A DNA stretch of 64,000 nt from Nocardiopsis sp. FIRDI 009 (GCF_003386285.1 NZ_QPNC01000002.1:1-64000), one strand, 5' to 3'; shown: positions 7,699-17,323, counted from the first letter of the stretch. Numbers and translations: made by a program. The notes: a model not told the origin generated them from the sequence alone.

Positions 7699-10600
7699 CT
7701 ACCCCTCCCTCCGGGTGGTCGCGACCCGACCGGCACGGCGGCGTCCGCCCCTGCGGGAGCGGTGCCCGCGCCAGCGTGGCCGCCGCGGTCGCGGCGCGGT
7801 GGCGGACTCGATCAACCGCGCCTCCTCCTCGGTGCGGGCACCGGGCGCCGCCAGGACGGCGACCACCAGCAGCAGCGCCCCCTGGGCGGCCAGCCACACG
7901 GTGTGGGCCGGGTCGGCGTGCCACACGCGCAGTTCACCTCCGGCGGGGGGCAGTTCCCATGCCTGGAGGCCGTTCTCCGTCGCGACCGGGGCGAGGTCGG
8001 CCCCGTCGAGCGTGGCCCGCCATCCGTCGTCGGCGGACTCGGCCAGGAGGAGCCGCCGCCCGGCGTCGCCCGCGGGCAGATCGGCGCCGGCCTCCAGTAC
8101 CCGGGGTTCACCCTCCCCGGCGACGACGCGCAGGGCTCCGGTGGGCTCCACCACACGCCAGAGACCGTAGCGGTCGGACAGCGACACCCGGAGCAGACCG
8201 GGGGTGCCGTCCAGGGTGGTGACCATCGAGACGTCGTGGGCGTCGCCGATCTCCGGTCGCGGGTAGAGCACGTACTGGACCCCGTAGTCGGTCAGGTCGT
8301 GCAGGTGTTCCCCGCCCTGACCGGCGATGAGTTCGGCGACCGCCCTGTCCATGAACTCCCTGGCCTCCTCGGTGGGGACGACGCCCTCCTGCCCGATCCT
8401 GGGCTCCTCCCCGCGCAGGACGGTGTAGTCGACGCCGCCCTCCCCCGGCGTGACGACCAGGGTGCGGGGTCGCGTCCCGTCCCGGTCGATGACCTCCAGC
8501 GCGCGCGACACCACCATGTCCGCCCGGCCGGTGAGCGGCCCGTCCACGCCCTCCCACATCCACAGCGCGGCGGCGCAGAGCGGCGTGGTCGACGCGAGGG
8601 CCGCCACCGACACCGCGAACACGCGACGGAGCCCGCCGAGTCGGATCATGGGGCCGAGCGACCGTCCGGCGGTCGCGGCGGACAGCAGGACGGCGACGGC
8701 GGCGAAGGACAGGGCCGCGCCGGGCCAGGCCGGGGAGGGGGGTCCGCCGGAGTGCGGTTCGATCACCAGTCGGCTGGCGGCGACGGCCACGAGCAGCCCG
8801 AACAGGGCCAACGACCAGCCCGCTGCGACGATCGTCCGGTCGCGCAGGAGCAGGAGCGAGCACAGGGCGGCGGCCGCGAAGCCCGCCATGACCCAGATCG
8901 GCGGGGTGCCGGGCCCGGCCGGGGAGAACAGGAGCAGGTGCCCGGCGGCGGCCGCCTCCGTCGGCGTGTGCAGGCCCGCCTCCAGCAGCCACAGCGTGGG
9001 GTGCCGGAGGAGTTCGAACGACCACGGGAGCAGCAGCACGATCGGGACGGCCAGGCTCAGCGCGACGCTCACGTACAGCCGCCGCCCCAGGTGTCCGAAG
9101 GCCGCCGCGACCAGGACCCCGGTGACCAGTGACAGCGCCCACACGAGGGGGACGAACGCGGTGGCCGCGGCCAGGACCAGGCCGAGCCCCCAAGCGGCGC
9201 GACGGGACGGTCGGGGCGGCAGCGACACCAGCCGGACCGCCAGCAGCCCCATGACCGGAAGCAGGACGTGGACCAGGGCCGTCCCCAGGCGCCCCTGCGC
9301 GATCGCTCCGGTGGCCACCGGCAGTAGCGCGTAGACGGCGGCGGCCCACAGGCGGACCGGGCGCGGCCGCACGACCTCACGGGCGAGCAGGAAGGCGGTG
9401 AACCCGGCCAGCGGGACGCAGCCGAGCAGGATCACGGAGACGGCGATCCAGGGCTGGCCCAGGGTGAGTGTGGACAGCAGGGCGAGCAGGCCGACGTAGG
9501 GCGGGACCGGGGCGTTCGATCCGAGCCCGTGGTCGGGCCATCCGGCCAGGTAGAGGGACCACAGGTCACCCGCCGTACCGGCGACCGGGGGCAGTGCCCC
9601 GCCCGCGAGGAGGTCGCCGAGGAGCAGGGAGCGCTCGGCGACGACCGCCACGGCGGTCAGACCCAGGATCAGCAGCACGCCCGGCCGGAGGACGACGCGG
9701 CGCAGGAAGCTGGTCTGGTCGGCGAGCGCCGCCTCCTCGTCGTCGGGGCTGGGCGGGACGGTGACCGCCTGGTGGCGACCGGGGGTGTTGAGGACGGGCT
9801 CTCCGGACAGGACGCCGGTGAGGGCGTCCGCGAACTGGCGCAGGGCCACGCCCCGGGCGAGGAACGGGCGGATCGCGCTGTAGGTGCGGCGGCGGTCGCG
9901 GCGGCGCCGCAGGCGCGCCCGGGCCAGGCGGAACGGGCGCAGGTACACGAGCGTGATCGCCGCGGCCTCGTCCAGGGCGTTGCCGGGCTGCTTGATCAGC
10001 AGGTACATCACCACGCGCAGCAGGGAGGCCAGGGAGTTGCGCACGAGCGCGGCCGCCATGCCGCCGGCGGGCAGGTTGGCCAGGAGCACGAACACGGCGT
10101 GCCTGCGGTCGACCCGGCGCGGGTGGTTGCGGGTGGCGGTGATCCGGCGGCGTCGGCGGGCCGATGCCTCGGCGTGGTAGGCCACCGCGTCGGTGACCAG
10201 GAGCGCGCGGAGTCCGGCGCCGCCCACGCGCCAGCAGAAGTCGATGTCGTCGCGGAACAGGGGGAGCGCGGGGTCGAACCCGCCGAGCCGGTCCCACACG
10301 TCACGCCGGACGAGCATGCCCGCGCTGGACACGGCGAGGACCTGACGGGTGCCGTCGTGCTGGCCGTGGTCGAACTCCCTCTGTTCGAGACCGGTCTCGC
10401 GGCGGCCCGCGCCGTCGATGGTGACGCCCGCCTCGACCAGGCGGCGGCGGTCGAACCAGTCGCGGAGTTTGGGGCCGAGCACGGCGGCGCGCGGGTCCTG
10501 GTCGGCGGCGGCCAGCAGTTGTTCGAGGGCGTCGCGTTCGGGGGTGAGGTCGTCGTGGATGAGCCAGATCCACTCGACGGCGTCGTCGGCGGCGTCCCTG

Positions 10601-10872
10601 ACGGGGGCGGTGGAGCGCGGCAGGTCGAGCGCCCGGCGGACGGCGTCGCCGTATCCGGTGGTCGCCGGGAGGTCGAGGATCGCGTCGTCGGGCAGGTACT
10701 CGGCGAGGAGGGCGGCGCTGCCGTCGGTGCTGCCGGTGTCGGCGGCCACGACGCGCTGGACGGGCCGGGACTGGCCGCGGACGGCCGCGAGGGTCTCCGG
10801 CAGCCAGCGCGCGCCGTCGTGGGAGACGATGACCGCGGTGACGACGTGTCGGGCGGGATCGTGGTCAAGCAC
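7699..10872 (-). CDS. Large multi-pass membrane glycosyltransferase (GT2 head)
   Basis: About 1057 aa. The N-terminal 250 residues are a GT-A fold GT2 domain: TAVIVSHDGARWLPETLAAV, then AADTGSTDGS, and acidic motifs at WIWLIHDDLTP and LFRDDIDFCWRVGG. Roughly residues 330-790 carry a dozen or more hydrophobic spans, and the C-terminal 250 residues form a probable outside domain with one more span near the end (ALLLVVAVLAAPG). This layout is typical of the actinobacterial protein beside whiB. It should add sugar to a lipid-linked or cell-wall glycan; donor and acceptor are unknown. Start choice is uncertain: GTG 10872 begins just before the fold, while the frame stays open to 11031. Confidence 0.85.
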   Translation of the reverse strand: MLDHDPARHVVTAVIVSHDGARWLPETLAAVRGQSRPVQRVVAADTGSTDGSAALLAEYLPDDAILDLPATTGYGDAVRRALDLPRSTAPVRDAADDAVEWIWLIHDDLTPERDALEQLLAAADQDPRAAVLGPKLRDWFDRRRLVEAGVTIDGAGRRETGLEQREFDHGQHDGTRQVLAVSSAGMLVRRDVWDRLGGFDPALPLFRDDIDFCWRVGGAGLRALLVTDAVAYHAEASARRRRRITATRNHPRRVDRRHAVFVLLANLPAGGMAAALVRNSLASLLRVVMYLLIKQPGNALDEAAAITLVYLRPFRLARARLRRRRDRRRTYSAIRPFLARGVALRQFADALTGVLSGEPVLNTPGRHQAVTVPPSPDDEEAALADQTSFLRRVVLRPGVLLILGLTAVAVVAERSLLLGDLLAGGALPPVAGTAGDLWSLYLAGWPDHGLGSNAPVPPYVGLLALLSTLTLGQPWIAVSVILLGCVPLAGFTAFLLAREVVRPRPVRLWAAAVYALLPVATGAIAQGRLGTALVHVLLPVMGLLAVRLVSLPPRPSRRAAWGLGLVLAAATAFVPLVWALSLVTGVLVAAAFGHLGRRLYVSVALSLAVPIVLLLPWSFELLRHPTLWLLEAGLHTPTEAAAAGHLLLFSPAGPGTPPIWVMAGFAAAALCSLLLLRDRTIVAAGWSLALFGLLVAVAASRLVIEPHSGGPPSPAWPGAALSFAAVAVLLSAATAGRSLGPMIRLGGLRRVFAVSVAALASTTPLCAAALWMWEGVDGPLTGRADMVVSRALEVIDRDGTRPRTLVVTPGEGGVDYTVLRGEEPRIGQEGVVPTEEAREFMDRAVAELIAGQGGEHLHDLTDYGVQYVLYPRPEIGDAHDVSMVTTLDGTPGLLRVSLSDRYGLWRVVEPTGALRVVAGEGEPRVLEAGADLPAGDAGRRLLLAESADDGWRATLDGADLAPVATENGLQAWELPPAGGELRVWHADPAHTVWLAAQGALLLVVAVLAAPGARTEEEARLIESATAPRPRRPRWRGHRSRRGGRRRAGRVATTRREG

Positions 10873-11149
10873 GGCTGTGGTGTGTTCTCTTCCGGGTGGG
10901 GGGCGGCGCCCCGGCCTTCGGGCGCGCGGTGGCGCCGGGCGCCCGTCGGCCGTGTCCGGGGTCCGGTTCGGCACGGTTGGCCCGACGTGGCCGGTCCGGC
11001 ACGGTGGGCGCGGGTCATCACGATACGCCACGCCGGCGTACCACGGGGCTGTTCCCCCAAGGCGCCCGGATAGCTCCTTATCGGCTCATTCACGACACGA
11101 CGGATGTGTGGCGCAATACCCACCAAAGTCCCAAACGGCGTGGAACATG

Positions 11150-11185
11150 AAAAAAGCGCACCCGGACTCGCGGTCCGGGTGCGCT
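11150..11185 (-). terminator. Rho-independent terminator of whiB
   Basis: A perfect 12-bp stem (GCGCACCCGGAC paired with GTCCGGGTGCGC, loop TCGCG) is followed on the minus strand by a run of six T. It lies about 15 bp after the whiB stop. Confidence 0.9.
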
Positions 11186-11199
11186 CGGCGCGTGTGCCC

Positions 11200-11487
11200 C
11201 TAGAGCATCTCCGCCAGGAAATCGAAATCCCCTCCGGCGGCTTTCTTCAGCCTTCGGCGCTCACGCTCGGAGAGTCCCCCCCAGATGCCGAAGCGTTCGT
11301 CGTGCTCCAGCGCGTATTCCAGGCACTCCGCACGTACCTCGCACGACTGGCAGACCTTCTTCGCCTCCCGCGTCGAGCCGCCCTTCTCGGGGAAGAACGC
11401 CTCCGGGTCGGTCTGCGCGCACAGGGCACGTTCCTGCCAGCCCAGATCCTCGTCCGAGCCGTGCGCCAGCGGGATCACCTCGCTCAT
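11200..11487 (-). CDS. whiB: WhiB-family iron-sulfur regulator, WhiB/WhmD type
   Basis: 95 aa. Four cysteines at 23, 46, 49 and 55 (ALCAQTDPEAFFPEKGGSTR, then CQSCEVRAEC) ligate the [4Fe-4S] cluster, followed by FGIWGG and the basic turn SERERRRLKK. The FFPEKGG and HDERFGIWGGLSERERR blocks match Streptomyces WhiB and mycobacterial WhiB2, needed with WhiA for sporulation septation. ATG 11487 has a near-perfect AGGAGGTG 5 nt upstream. Its own promoter (11563-11592), inverted repeats further upstream and a strong terminator mark a single-gene unit. The neighbourhood (DUF5719, glycosyltransferase, fbiAB) is the conserved whiB locus. Confidence 0.95.
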   Translation of the reverse strand: MSEVIPLAHGSDEDLGWQERALCAQTDPEAFFPEKGGSTREAKKVCQSCEVRAECLEYALEHDERFGIWGGLSERERRRLKKAAGGDFDFLAEML

Positions 11488-11562
11488 GCGCACCTCCTGT
11501 TGCCCCCCATAGATGTCCCCGGCCCTTTTCGTCCCCCAGGCCGGGTGGAATCCCACCTTGAA

Positions 11563-11592
11563 ATTACACGCGGGCCCGTGACCAGGAGTCAA
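11563..11592 (-). promoter_or_regulatory. Promoter of whiB
   Basis: On the minus strand TTGACT (complement of 11587-11592) and TGTAAT (complement of 11563-11568) are separated by 18 bp, close to the vegetative consensus. Transcription would start near 11556, giving a leader of about 70 nt. Confidence 0.7.
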
Positions 11593-11599
11593 GCGCCCT

Positions 11600-11683
11600 G
11601 CGTGGTAATCCACTGAATATCATGTAACGAACCGCCAACGACGATCGTGCCATGTCCGTTCTGTGAATTACCACGCAATTCAC
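11600..11683. promoter_or_regulatory. Inverted repeats upstream of the whiB promoter
   Basis: Two overlapping symmetries lie in an AT-richer island. GCGTGGTAAT at 11600-11609 is matched by ATTACCACGC at 11667-11676. Within this, GTGAATT (11663-11669) and AATTCAC (11677-11683) form a perfect 7-bp inverted repeat with a 7-nt gap. The GTGA...TCAC ends resemble half-sites of the developmental repressor BldD, which binds pairs with variable spacing and controls whi genes in Streptomyces; this link is inference. Confidence 0.5.
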
Positions 11684-11724
11684 GGCCTTCCCGGGCGGAG
11701 GGGGCGCGGACGCGCCGGGGGCGA

Positions 11725-13164
11725 TCAGCGGTTGCCCTCGCCGCCGTACCAGCCCTGCTGACCCCCGCTGTTGCCCTGTCCTTGCTGGTCAGAGCCGTAA
11801 CCGGAGCCCGCTTCGTACTGGCTGCCGTACGACGCGCCACTCTGTCCGGAGGCGTCCGCACCGGCCTGCTCACCGGAGTTAAAGAAAGGGTCAACTCCGC
11901 TGTCGGACGGTGTGTCCTGCGCCTGCTGGGCCTGCTGCCCCTGGTCCGCCCCCTGGTACCAGCCGTACTGGATGGCGTCCTGGGCGGCCTGCTCACCCGA
12001 GGAGACGGCCTGCTCGCCCCCCTGCTGGGCGTCGTAGGACTGCGGCGCGTACTGCGCGGGGTCGTACGCCTGGGCGGAGGCGTCCTGCTGGCCGTACTGC
12101 TGCGCGTACTGGGAGGGGTCGTAGGACTGCTGGGCCCCGGTGCCGTAGGCGTAGGACTGCTGCGGGGCCGACGCGTCGCCGTACTGCTGCCCGTACGCCT
12201 GCTGGGCCGACGGGTCGTACGCCTGCTGAGCCCCGGTCCCGTACGCCTGCTGGGCCGACGGGTCGTACGCCTGCTGAGCCCCGGTCCCGTACGCCTGCTG
12301 GGCCGACGGGTCGTACGCCTGCTGACCGCCCGTGCCGTACGCGACCTGCTGCTGGGCGTCATAACCCTGCTGCGCGGACGGATCGTAGCCCTGCTGGGCC
12401 GACGGGTCGTACGCCTGCTGAGCCCCGGTCCCGTACGCCTGCTGGGCCGACGGGTCGTACGCCTGCTGACCGCCCGTGCCGTACGCGACCTGCTGCTGGG
12501 CGTCATAACCCTGCTGCGCGGAGGCGTCGTAGGGCTGGGCCTCCTGACCGTACTGGGCGTAGCCCTGCTGCTGACCGGACGCCGCCTGGGCCGGGTTCTG
12601 GCCGTACACCTGGCCCGACCCGGTCTGCGTCGGGTCGGCGGCGGGGTAGCCCGGCTGGGCGTAGGGCTGCTGGCCGACGCCGTACGACTGCTGCGGGTTG
12701 TACTGGCCCTGCGGCGTCGCGCGCGGCACCAGCGTCGGGTCGTTGAAGACCTTGAGGAGGACGAAGCCGAGCAGGCCGAGCACCGCGCCCTGGGCGAGCG
12801 TCGTGAAGAAGCCCGCGAAGCCGATCCCGACGTTCTCGGGGACGATGAAGCCGGTGATCAGGGAGATCATCGCGAACAGCAGCCCGACGCCGACCATGAT
12901 CATCGCGGTGACGACGACGGGGGCGGCCGACGGACGCGTGCGCTCGCTGGTCACGACCAGGGCGACGGCGGTGGCCAGGAGGATCACGTGCCACAGCCCG
13001 AAGAAGCTGGAGGCCGCGGACTCCACCCCGAAGGCGAATCCTCCGGTGTAGTCGCTGGCCCGCACGATCAGGCGGACCAGCCCGGAGAGCAGGGTCGCGC
13101 CCACGGCCCCGAGGAGGACCCAGGCCCCCAGTGGGCGCAGGCGATCGAGTGTTTCGTTGTTCAA
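11725..13164 (-). CDS. Gln/Tyr-rich low-complexity membrane protein
   Basis: About 479 aa. The first 150 residues hold four hydrophobic spans (for example WVLLGAVGATLLSGLVRLIV and VLGLLGFVLLKVF). The remaining 300 or so residues are almost only Q, Y, A, G, S, D and P, with repeats such as AYDPSAQQ and YGTGAQQ, so the tail is disordered and prion-like in composition. Three parts of the tail are encoded by near-identical DNA repeats. TTG 13164 is my start, with GGAGGG 9 nt upstream; the longer frame to 13275 looks unnatural. It is divergent from fbiA. A role in surface or septum organisation is possible but unsupported. Confidence 0.75.
   Translation of the reverse strand: MNNETLDRLRPLGAWVLLGAVGATLLSGLVRLIVRASDYTGGFAFGVESAASSFFGLWHVILLATAVALVVTSERTRPSAAPVVVTAMIMVGVGLLFAMISLITGFIVPENVGIGFAGFFTTLAQGAVLGLLGFVLLKVFNDPTLVPRATPQGQYNPQQSYGVGQQPYAQPGYPAADPTQTGSGQVYGQNPAQAASGQQQGYAQYGQEAQPYDASAQQGYDAQQQVAYGTGGQQAYDPSAQQAYGTGAQQAYDPSAQQGYDPSAQQGYDAQQQVAYGTGGQQAYDPSAQQAYGTGAQQAYDPSAQQAYGTGAQQAYDPSAQQAYGQQYGDASAPQQSYAYGTGAQQSYDPSQYAQQYGQQDASAQAYDPAQYAPQSYDAQQGGEQAVSSGEQAAQDAIQYGWYQGADQGQQAQQAQDTPSDSGVDPFFNSGEQAGADASGQSGASYGSQYEAGSGYGSDQQGQGNSGGQQGWYGGEGNR
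12235..12524 (-). repeat. Tandem DNA repeats in the Gln/Tyr-rich gene
   Basis: A 48-bp unit encoding YGTGAQQAYDPSAQQA-type 16-residue repeats recurs several times. At larger scale a block of about 120 bp starting near 12259 recurs almost unchanged near 12403, an offset of 144 bp (three units). Identity at DNA level, not only protein level, implies recent duplication and likely length variation between strains. Confidence 0.85.
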
Positions 13165-13408
13165 GAGAGGTTCCCCTCCGCTGGTTCCCCACCATCGAGA
13201 CTGGGGAAGCGTGGATATCGTCGGGCTGTCAGGTGCGTCGGCCGCGCCCCGACGGGGAATGGGGACATCGGACACAGCCGACCGGTGAGATGGCGAGCGC
13301 GGCCCCGGGGTTCGAAGACTCCCCGCGCGGGTACGGTCACGCCGAGGTCGCGGCCCACGGGCGGGGCAGACGACTCATACACGCCCCCAGCCTGCCAGAC
13401 TTGGACGC

Positions 13409-14389
13409 ATGCGGATAGTCGTACCGGCCGGAGGTATCGGCGGGGCACGGTTCCTGCGCGGCCTGAAGGCGGCGCTCGGGATCGACGCTCCCACCACCGG
13501 AAACCAGAGCACAGACAGCCCCATCACCGTCATCGGCAACACCGGTGACGACATCACCCTGTTCGGACTCCGGATCTGTCCGGATCTGGACACTGTGATG
13601 TACACCCTGGGCGGGGGCATCAACGAGGAGCAGGGCTGGGGTAGGGCCGACGAGTCCTTCACCGTCAAGGAGGAGCTGGTCGCCTACGGCATGCGCCCCA
13701 CATGGTTCGGGTTGGGCGACCGGGACACCGCCACCCACATCGTCCGCGCGCAGATGCTCGCGGCCGGATACCCGCTCTCCGCGGTCACCGAGGCGCTGTG
13801 CGACCGCTGGAAGCCCGGTGTGCGCCTGCTGCCCATGACCGACGACCAGGTGGAGACGCACGTGGTCGTCGAGGACGAGGAGGGCCGCCGCGCCATCCAC
13901 TTCCAGGAGTGGTGGATCCGGCACCGCGCCGCGCTGCCCGCCGAACAGATCGTCAGCGTCGGCGCCGAGTCGGCCAAGCCCGCTCCGGGCGTCCTGGCCG
14001 CCATCGCCGAGGCGGACGCCGTGATCCTGCCGCCGTCCAACCCCGTGGTCAGTGTGGGGTCGGTGCTGGGTGTTCCCGGCATCCGCGACGCCCTGGTCGA
14101 CAAGACCGTGGTCGGTGTCTCACCGATCATCGGGGGCGCGCCCGTGCGCGGGATGGCCGACGCCTGCCTCGCCGCCATCGGGGTGGAGACGAGCGCCGCC
14201 GCCGTCGCCGAGCACCTGGGCTCGGACCTGCTGGACGGCTGGCTGGTCGACGAGGCCGACACGGGCATCGAGGTCGAGGGGATCGAGGTGCGCTCGCGTC
14301 CGCTGTACATGAGCGATCCGGCCGCCACCGAGGCGATCGCCCGCGCGGCGGTGGACCTGGCGGTCGAACTCTCCGAGGGGCGCGCGTGA
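13409..14389 (+). CDS. fbiA: 2-phospho-L-lactate transferase (F420 biosynthesis)
   Basis: 326 aa, family length. [20 protein letters not shown] at the N-terminus is the nucleotide-binding glycine loop of CofD/FbiA, followed by [22 protein letters not shown] and LGDRDTATH. CofD joins a guanylated phospholactate-type donor to the deazaflavin Fo; in actinobacteria the donor may be the phosphoenolpyruvyl form, giving dehydro-F420-0, which the sequence cannot decide. The gene overlaps fbiB by 4 bp (GTGA), so the two are translationally coupled. CAGACT 7-8 nt before the ATG may be a divergent -10. Confidence 0.95.
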   Translation: MRIVVPAGGIGGARFLRGLKAALGIDAPTTGNQSTDSPITVIGNTGDDITLFGLRICPDLDTVMYTLGGGINEEQGWGRADESFTVKEELVAYGMRPTWFGLGDRDTATHIVRAQMLAAGYPLSAVTEALCDRWKPGVRLLPMTDDQVETHVVVEDEEGRRAIHFQEWWIRHRAALPAEQIVSVGAESAKPAPGVLAAIAEADAVILPPSNPVVSVGSVLGVPGIRDALVDKTVVGVSPIIGGAPVRGMADACLAAIGVETSAAAVAEHLGSDLLDGWLVDEADTGIEVEGIEVRSRPLYMSDPAATEAIARAAVDLAVELSEGRA

Positions 14390-15681
14390 CAGACGACATG
14401 CGGGTACGCGGCCTGTCCGGCATCCCCGAGGTGCGGGCGGGCGACGACCTCGTGGCCCTGGTCGCCGACGCCGTGGCCGCCTCCGGCGCCCCGCTGGTGG
14501 ACGGTGACGTCCTCGTGGTGACCTCCAAGATCGTCAGCAAGGCGGAGGGCCGCGCCCGACGGATGGACCGCGAGGCGGCGATCGACGCCGAGACGGTGCG
14601 CGTGGTCGCCCGCGCGGGCCGCACCCGGATCACGCAGACGCGGCACGGACTCGTCATGGCGGCCGCGGGGGTGGACGCCTCCAACGTCGAGCCCGGCACC
14701 GTGCTCCTGCTCCCGGAGGACCCGGACGCCTCCGCCCGCGCGCTGCGCGCGGGGCTGCGTGAGCGTCTGGGGGTCAACGTGGCCGTGGTCGTCTCCGACA
14801 CCTTCGGCCGCCCGTGGCGCGTCGGCCAGACCGACGTGGCGATCGGCGCGGCGGGGTTGACGGTCCTCCAGGACCTGCGCGGCGCCGCCGACACGCACGG
14901 CAACCTCATGGAGGTGACCGTGAACGCGGTCGCCGACGAGATCGCGGGCGCGGGCGAACTGGTCAAGGGCAAGGCCAGCGGTGTGCCCGTCGCGGTGGTC
15001 AGCGGTCTGGGCGCCCTGGTCACCGAGGAGGACGGCCCCGGAGCGGGCACGCTGGTGCGCTCGGCCGACGCCGACCTGTTCCGCTACGGGTCGCGCGACG
15101 TCGTCCCCGCCCGGCGGACCGTCCGCGCGTTCACCGACGGCCCCGTGGACCCGGCCGCCGTACGGCGCGCGGTCGGCGCGGCGGTGACGGCCCCCGCACC
15201 GCACCACACCACCCCGTGGCGGTACGTGCTCGTGGAGTCCGAGCGCACGCGCAAGCGGCTGCTGGACGCCATGTTGAACGCGTGGGTGGCCGACCTGCGG
15301 GGTGACGGGTTCTCCGAGGAGGCGATCGCCCGTCGGACTCGCCGCGGCGACGTCCTGCGCGCGGCGCCGTACCTCGTGGTGCCGTTCCTGGTCGCCGACG
15401 GGGCGCACCCCTACCCCGACCGTCGCCGAGCGACCGCCGAGCGGTCGATGTTCCTGGTGGCGATGGGCGCCGGGGTGCAGAGTCTGCTGGTCGGGCTGGC
15501 GATGGAGGGCCTGGGGTCGGCCTGGATCTCCTCGACGATGTTCTGCCCGGACGTCGTGCGCGAGGTGCTGGACGTGCCCGAGGACTGGCAGCCGATGGGG
15601 GCGGTGGCCGTGGGACACGCGGCCGAGCCGCCGCGGGAGCGTCCGCCACGCGATCCGGAGGACTTCGTGACCGTACGGTGA
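14386..15681 (+). CDS. fbiB: Bifunctional F420:gamma-glutamyl ligase / FMN reductase domain
   Basis: 431 aa. Residues about 5-245 are the CofE ligase ([50 protein letters not shown]), which adds glutamates to F420-0. Residues about 250-431 are a nitroreductase-fold FMN domain ([20 protein letters not shown], then [22 protein letters not shown]) that in mycobacterial FbiB reduces dehydro-F420-0. The fusion is the actinobacterial form; archaeal CofE lacks the second domain. It starts with GTG inside the fbiA stop and is followed by a clear terminator at 15697-15733, so fbiAB is a two-gene operon. ATG 14398 is an alternative start. Confidence 0.95.
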   Translation: MTDDMRVRGLSGIPEVRAGDDLVALVADAVAASGAPLVDGDVLVVTSKIVSKAEGRARRMDREAAIDAETVRVVARAGRTRITQTRHGLVMAAAGVDASNVEPGTVLLLPEDPDASARALRAGLRERLGVNVAVVVSDTFGRPWRVGQTDVAIGAAGLTVLQDLRGAADTHGNLMEVTVNAVADEIAGAGELVKGKASGVPVAVVSGLGALVTEEDGPGAGTLVRSADADLFRYGSRDVVPARRTVRAFTDGPVDPAAVRRAVGAAVTAPAPHHTTPWRYVLVESERTRKRLLDAMLNAWVADLRGDGFSEEAIARRTRRGDVLRAAPYLVVPFLVADGAHPYPDRRRATAERSMFLVAMGAGVQSLLVGLAMEGLGSAWISSTMFCPDVVREVLDVPEDWQPMGAVAVGHAAEPPRERPPRDPEDFVTVR

Positions 15682-15696
15682 CGGCGGTGACGACGG

Positions 15697-15733
15697 GCGG
15701 CCGGTGTCCCCTCCGGGGACGCTGGCCGCTTTT
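15697..15733 (+). terminator. Terminator of the fbiAB operon
   Basis: GCGGCC with an extended arm through GTGTCCCC pairs with GGGGACGC and GGCCGC around a short loop, followed directly by TTTT. It begins 15 bp after the fbiB stop. Confidence 0.75.
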
Positions 15734-15837
15734 CGTGTGCTCAGAGACCTCGATGACCTGTTGGAGCCCAGGAGTCACACACGGCACGGGTTCCCACCAT
15801 GCCTCCGAAAAATCGCAAACTTTCCTTACGGTTTTCG

Positions 15838-15866
15838 TTGACGCACCGGTCAAGCAACTCTAAGGT
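15838..15866 (+). promoter_or_regulatory. Promoter of the first chitinase
   Basis: TTGACG (15838-15843) and TAAGGT (15861-15866) are 17 bp apart in an AT-rich stretch, giving a leader of about 55 nt. A clear DasR-type TGGTCTAGACCA site was looked for and not found. Confidence 0.65.
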
Positions 15867-15930
15867 TTCTTAACAATTAAGGCCCCCAGAGCCGGTTCGT
15901 CGCCCCCGCTCGACGAGAGGAGCACCCCCC

Positions 15931-17223
15931 ATGCTCGACCATCTCCGCGAACGAAGCCGCCGAAGGAAGACGCCCTCACGGGCCAGGGCGGTCCTGACCG
16001 GCGCCTTCGCCGTCGTCGCCTCGGCGCTCCTGGCCGGTGGCGCCAGCCAGTTCGCCCTGGCCGCCAACGAGGCCGAGACCGTGTCCGACACCGGTTCCGC
16101 GCAGCAGACGCAGCAGTGGCTCACCGGCTACTGGCACAACTTCGACAACGGGTCCACGGTGCTGACCCTCGCCGACATCCCGTCCGAGTACAACCTGGTG
16201 GCGGTCGCCTTCGCCGACAACCACCCCTCACTCGACGGCGGCATCACGTTCAACCTCGCCAGCGACGAGCTCAACGGTTACACCGACGCCCAGTTCCGCT
16301 CCGACATCGCCGCCATCCAGGCCGAGGGCCGCAAGGTCATCCTCTCCGTCGGCGGCCAGCTCGGACACGTGAACGTCACCAACGCCACCCAGGCGCGGAA
16401 CTTCGCCGACACGGCCCACGCGCTGATGCTGGAGTACGGGTTCGACGGCATCGACATCGACCTCGAACACGGGATCAACGCCCAGTACATGGAGTCCGCC
16501 CTGCGCGACCTGCGCGCGAGCGCCGGGCCGGACCTCATCATCGCGATGGCCCCGCAGACCATCGACTTCCAGGCGCCCAGCCAGCAGTACTACCAGCTGG
16601 CGTCGAACATCTCCGACATCCTCACCATCGTGAACATGCAGTACTACAACTCCGGCACGATGGCGGGGTGCGACGGCCAGATCTACAGCCAGGGCACGGT
16701 CGACTTCGTGGCCGCCCAGGCGTGCATCCAGCTGGAGATGGGCCTGTCCCCGAGCCAGGTCGGCCTGGGCGTCCCGGCCGTCCCCTCGGCCGCGGGCGGC
16801 GGGTACATGCCCACGAGCAGCGTCATCGCCGCCCTCGACTGCCTGGAGGCCGGGACCAGCTGCGGCCGGTACGCGCCGACCACCCCGTACGGCCCCATCG
16901 GCGGCGTCATGACCTGGTCGATCAACTGGGACGCGACCAACGGCTACCGGTTCGCCCGCGACATCTCCGCACGCCTCGGCGACGGCCCGACGACCCCGCC
17001 GACCGACGAACCCACCGACGGACCCACGGACGGACCGACCGACGGCCCCACCGACCCGCCGGTGGACTGCACCGCTCCGGCCTGGTCCGCCGACACCGTC
17101 TACACCGGCGGTGACACCGTCTCCCACCAGGGCACCGTCTACCGCGCCAAGTGGTGGACGCTGGGTGAGGAGCCCGGCACCACCGGCCAGTGGGGCGTCT
17201 GGGAGACCGTCGGCGCCTGTTAG
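15931..17223 (+). CDS. Secreted GH18 chitinase with CBM5/12 module
   Basis: 430 aa. A basic start followed by a hydrophobic stretch and ALA at 43-45 is a signal peptide. The GH18 catalytic domain spans about residues 62-350, with substrate motif SVGG (139-142) and catalytic DGIDIDLE (172-179, proton donor Glu179). It ends in an aromatic TWSINWD motif. A Thr/Pro/Asp linker of short TDGP repeats leads to a C-terminal carbohydrate-binding module with AKWWT and the paired cysteines of CBM5/12. GAGAGGAGC stands 6-7 nt before ATG 15931. It hydrolyses chitin outside the cell. Its compact GH18 domain resembles Streptomyces ChiC/exochitinase-like enzymes; whether it acts endo or exo is not decided. 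Confidence 0.93.
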   Translation: MLDHLRERSRRRKTPSRARAVLTGAFAVVASALLAGGASQFALAANEAETVSDTGSAQQTQQWLTGYWHNFDNGSTVLTLADIPSEYNLVAVAFADNHPSLDGGITFNLASDELNGYTDAQFRSDIAAIQAEGRKVILSVGGQLGHVNVTNATQARNFADTAHALMLEYGFDGIDIDLEHGINAQYMESALRDLRASAGPDLIIAMAPQTIDFQAPSQQYYQLASNISDILTIVNMQYYNSGTMAGCDGQIYSQGTVDFVAAQACIQLEMGLSPSQVGLGVPAVPSAAGGGYMPTSSVIAALDCLEAGTSCGRYAPTTPYGPIGGVMTWSINWDATNGYRFARDISARLGDGPTTPPTDEPTDGPTDGPTDGPTDPPVDCTAPAWSADTVYTGGDTVSHQGTVYRAKWWTLGEEPGTTGQWGVWETVGAC

Positions 17224-17323
17224 CGACTGTGTGGCGGACACCCCCCGCACACGGCGGGCGGCGGCCACCACACACCACGAACCCCGCGCGGGGCCGCTCC
17301 CGACCCCGCTTCCACCCCCTCCC

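Noticed and set aside
7171..9132. 653-codon plus-strand frame opposite DUF5719 and the glycosyltransferase
   Set aside because: Arg/Gly/Gln-rich shadow with no domain pattern; the minus-strand genes are clear.
12235..12524. Regular repeats looking like a CRISPR array
   Set aside because: Repeats have no unique spacers, keep the reading frame and encode a low-complexity protein tail.
15682..15930. DasR operator or chitinase direct repeats upstream of the first chitinase
   Set aside because: ACCGGTCAAG near 15846 is the nearest sequence, but it lacks the symmetric TGGTCTAGACCA core.
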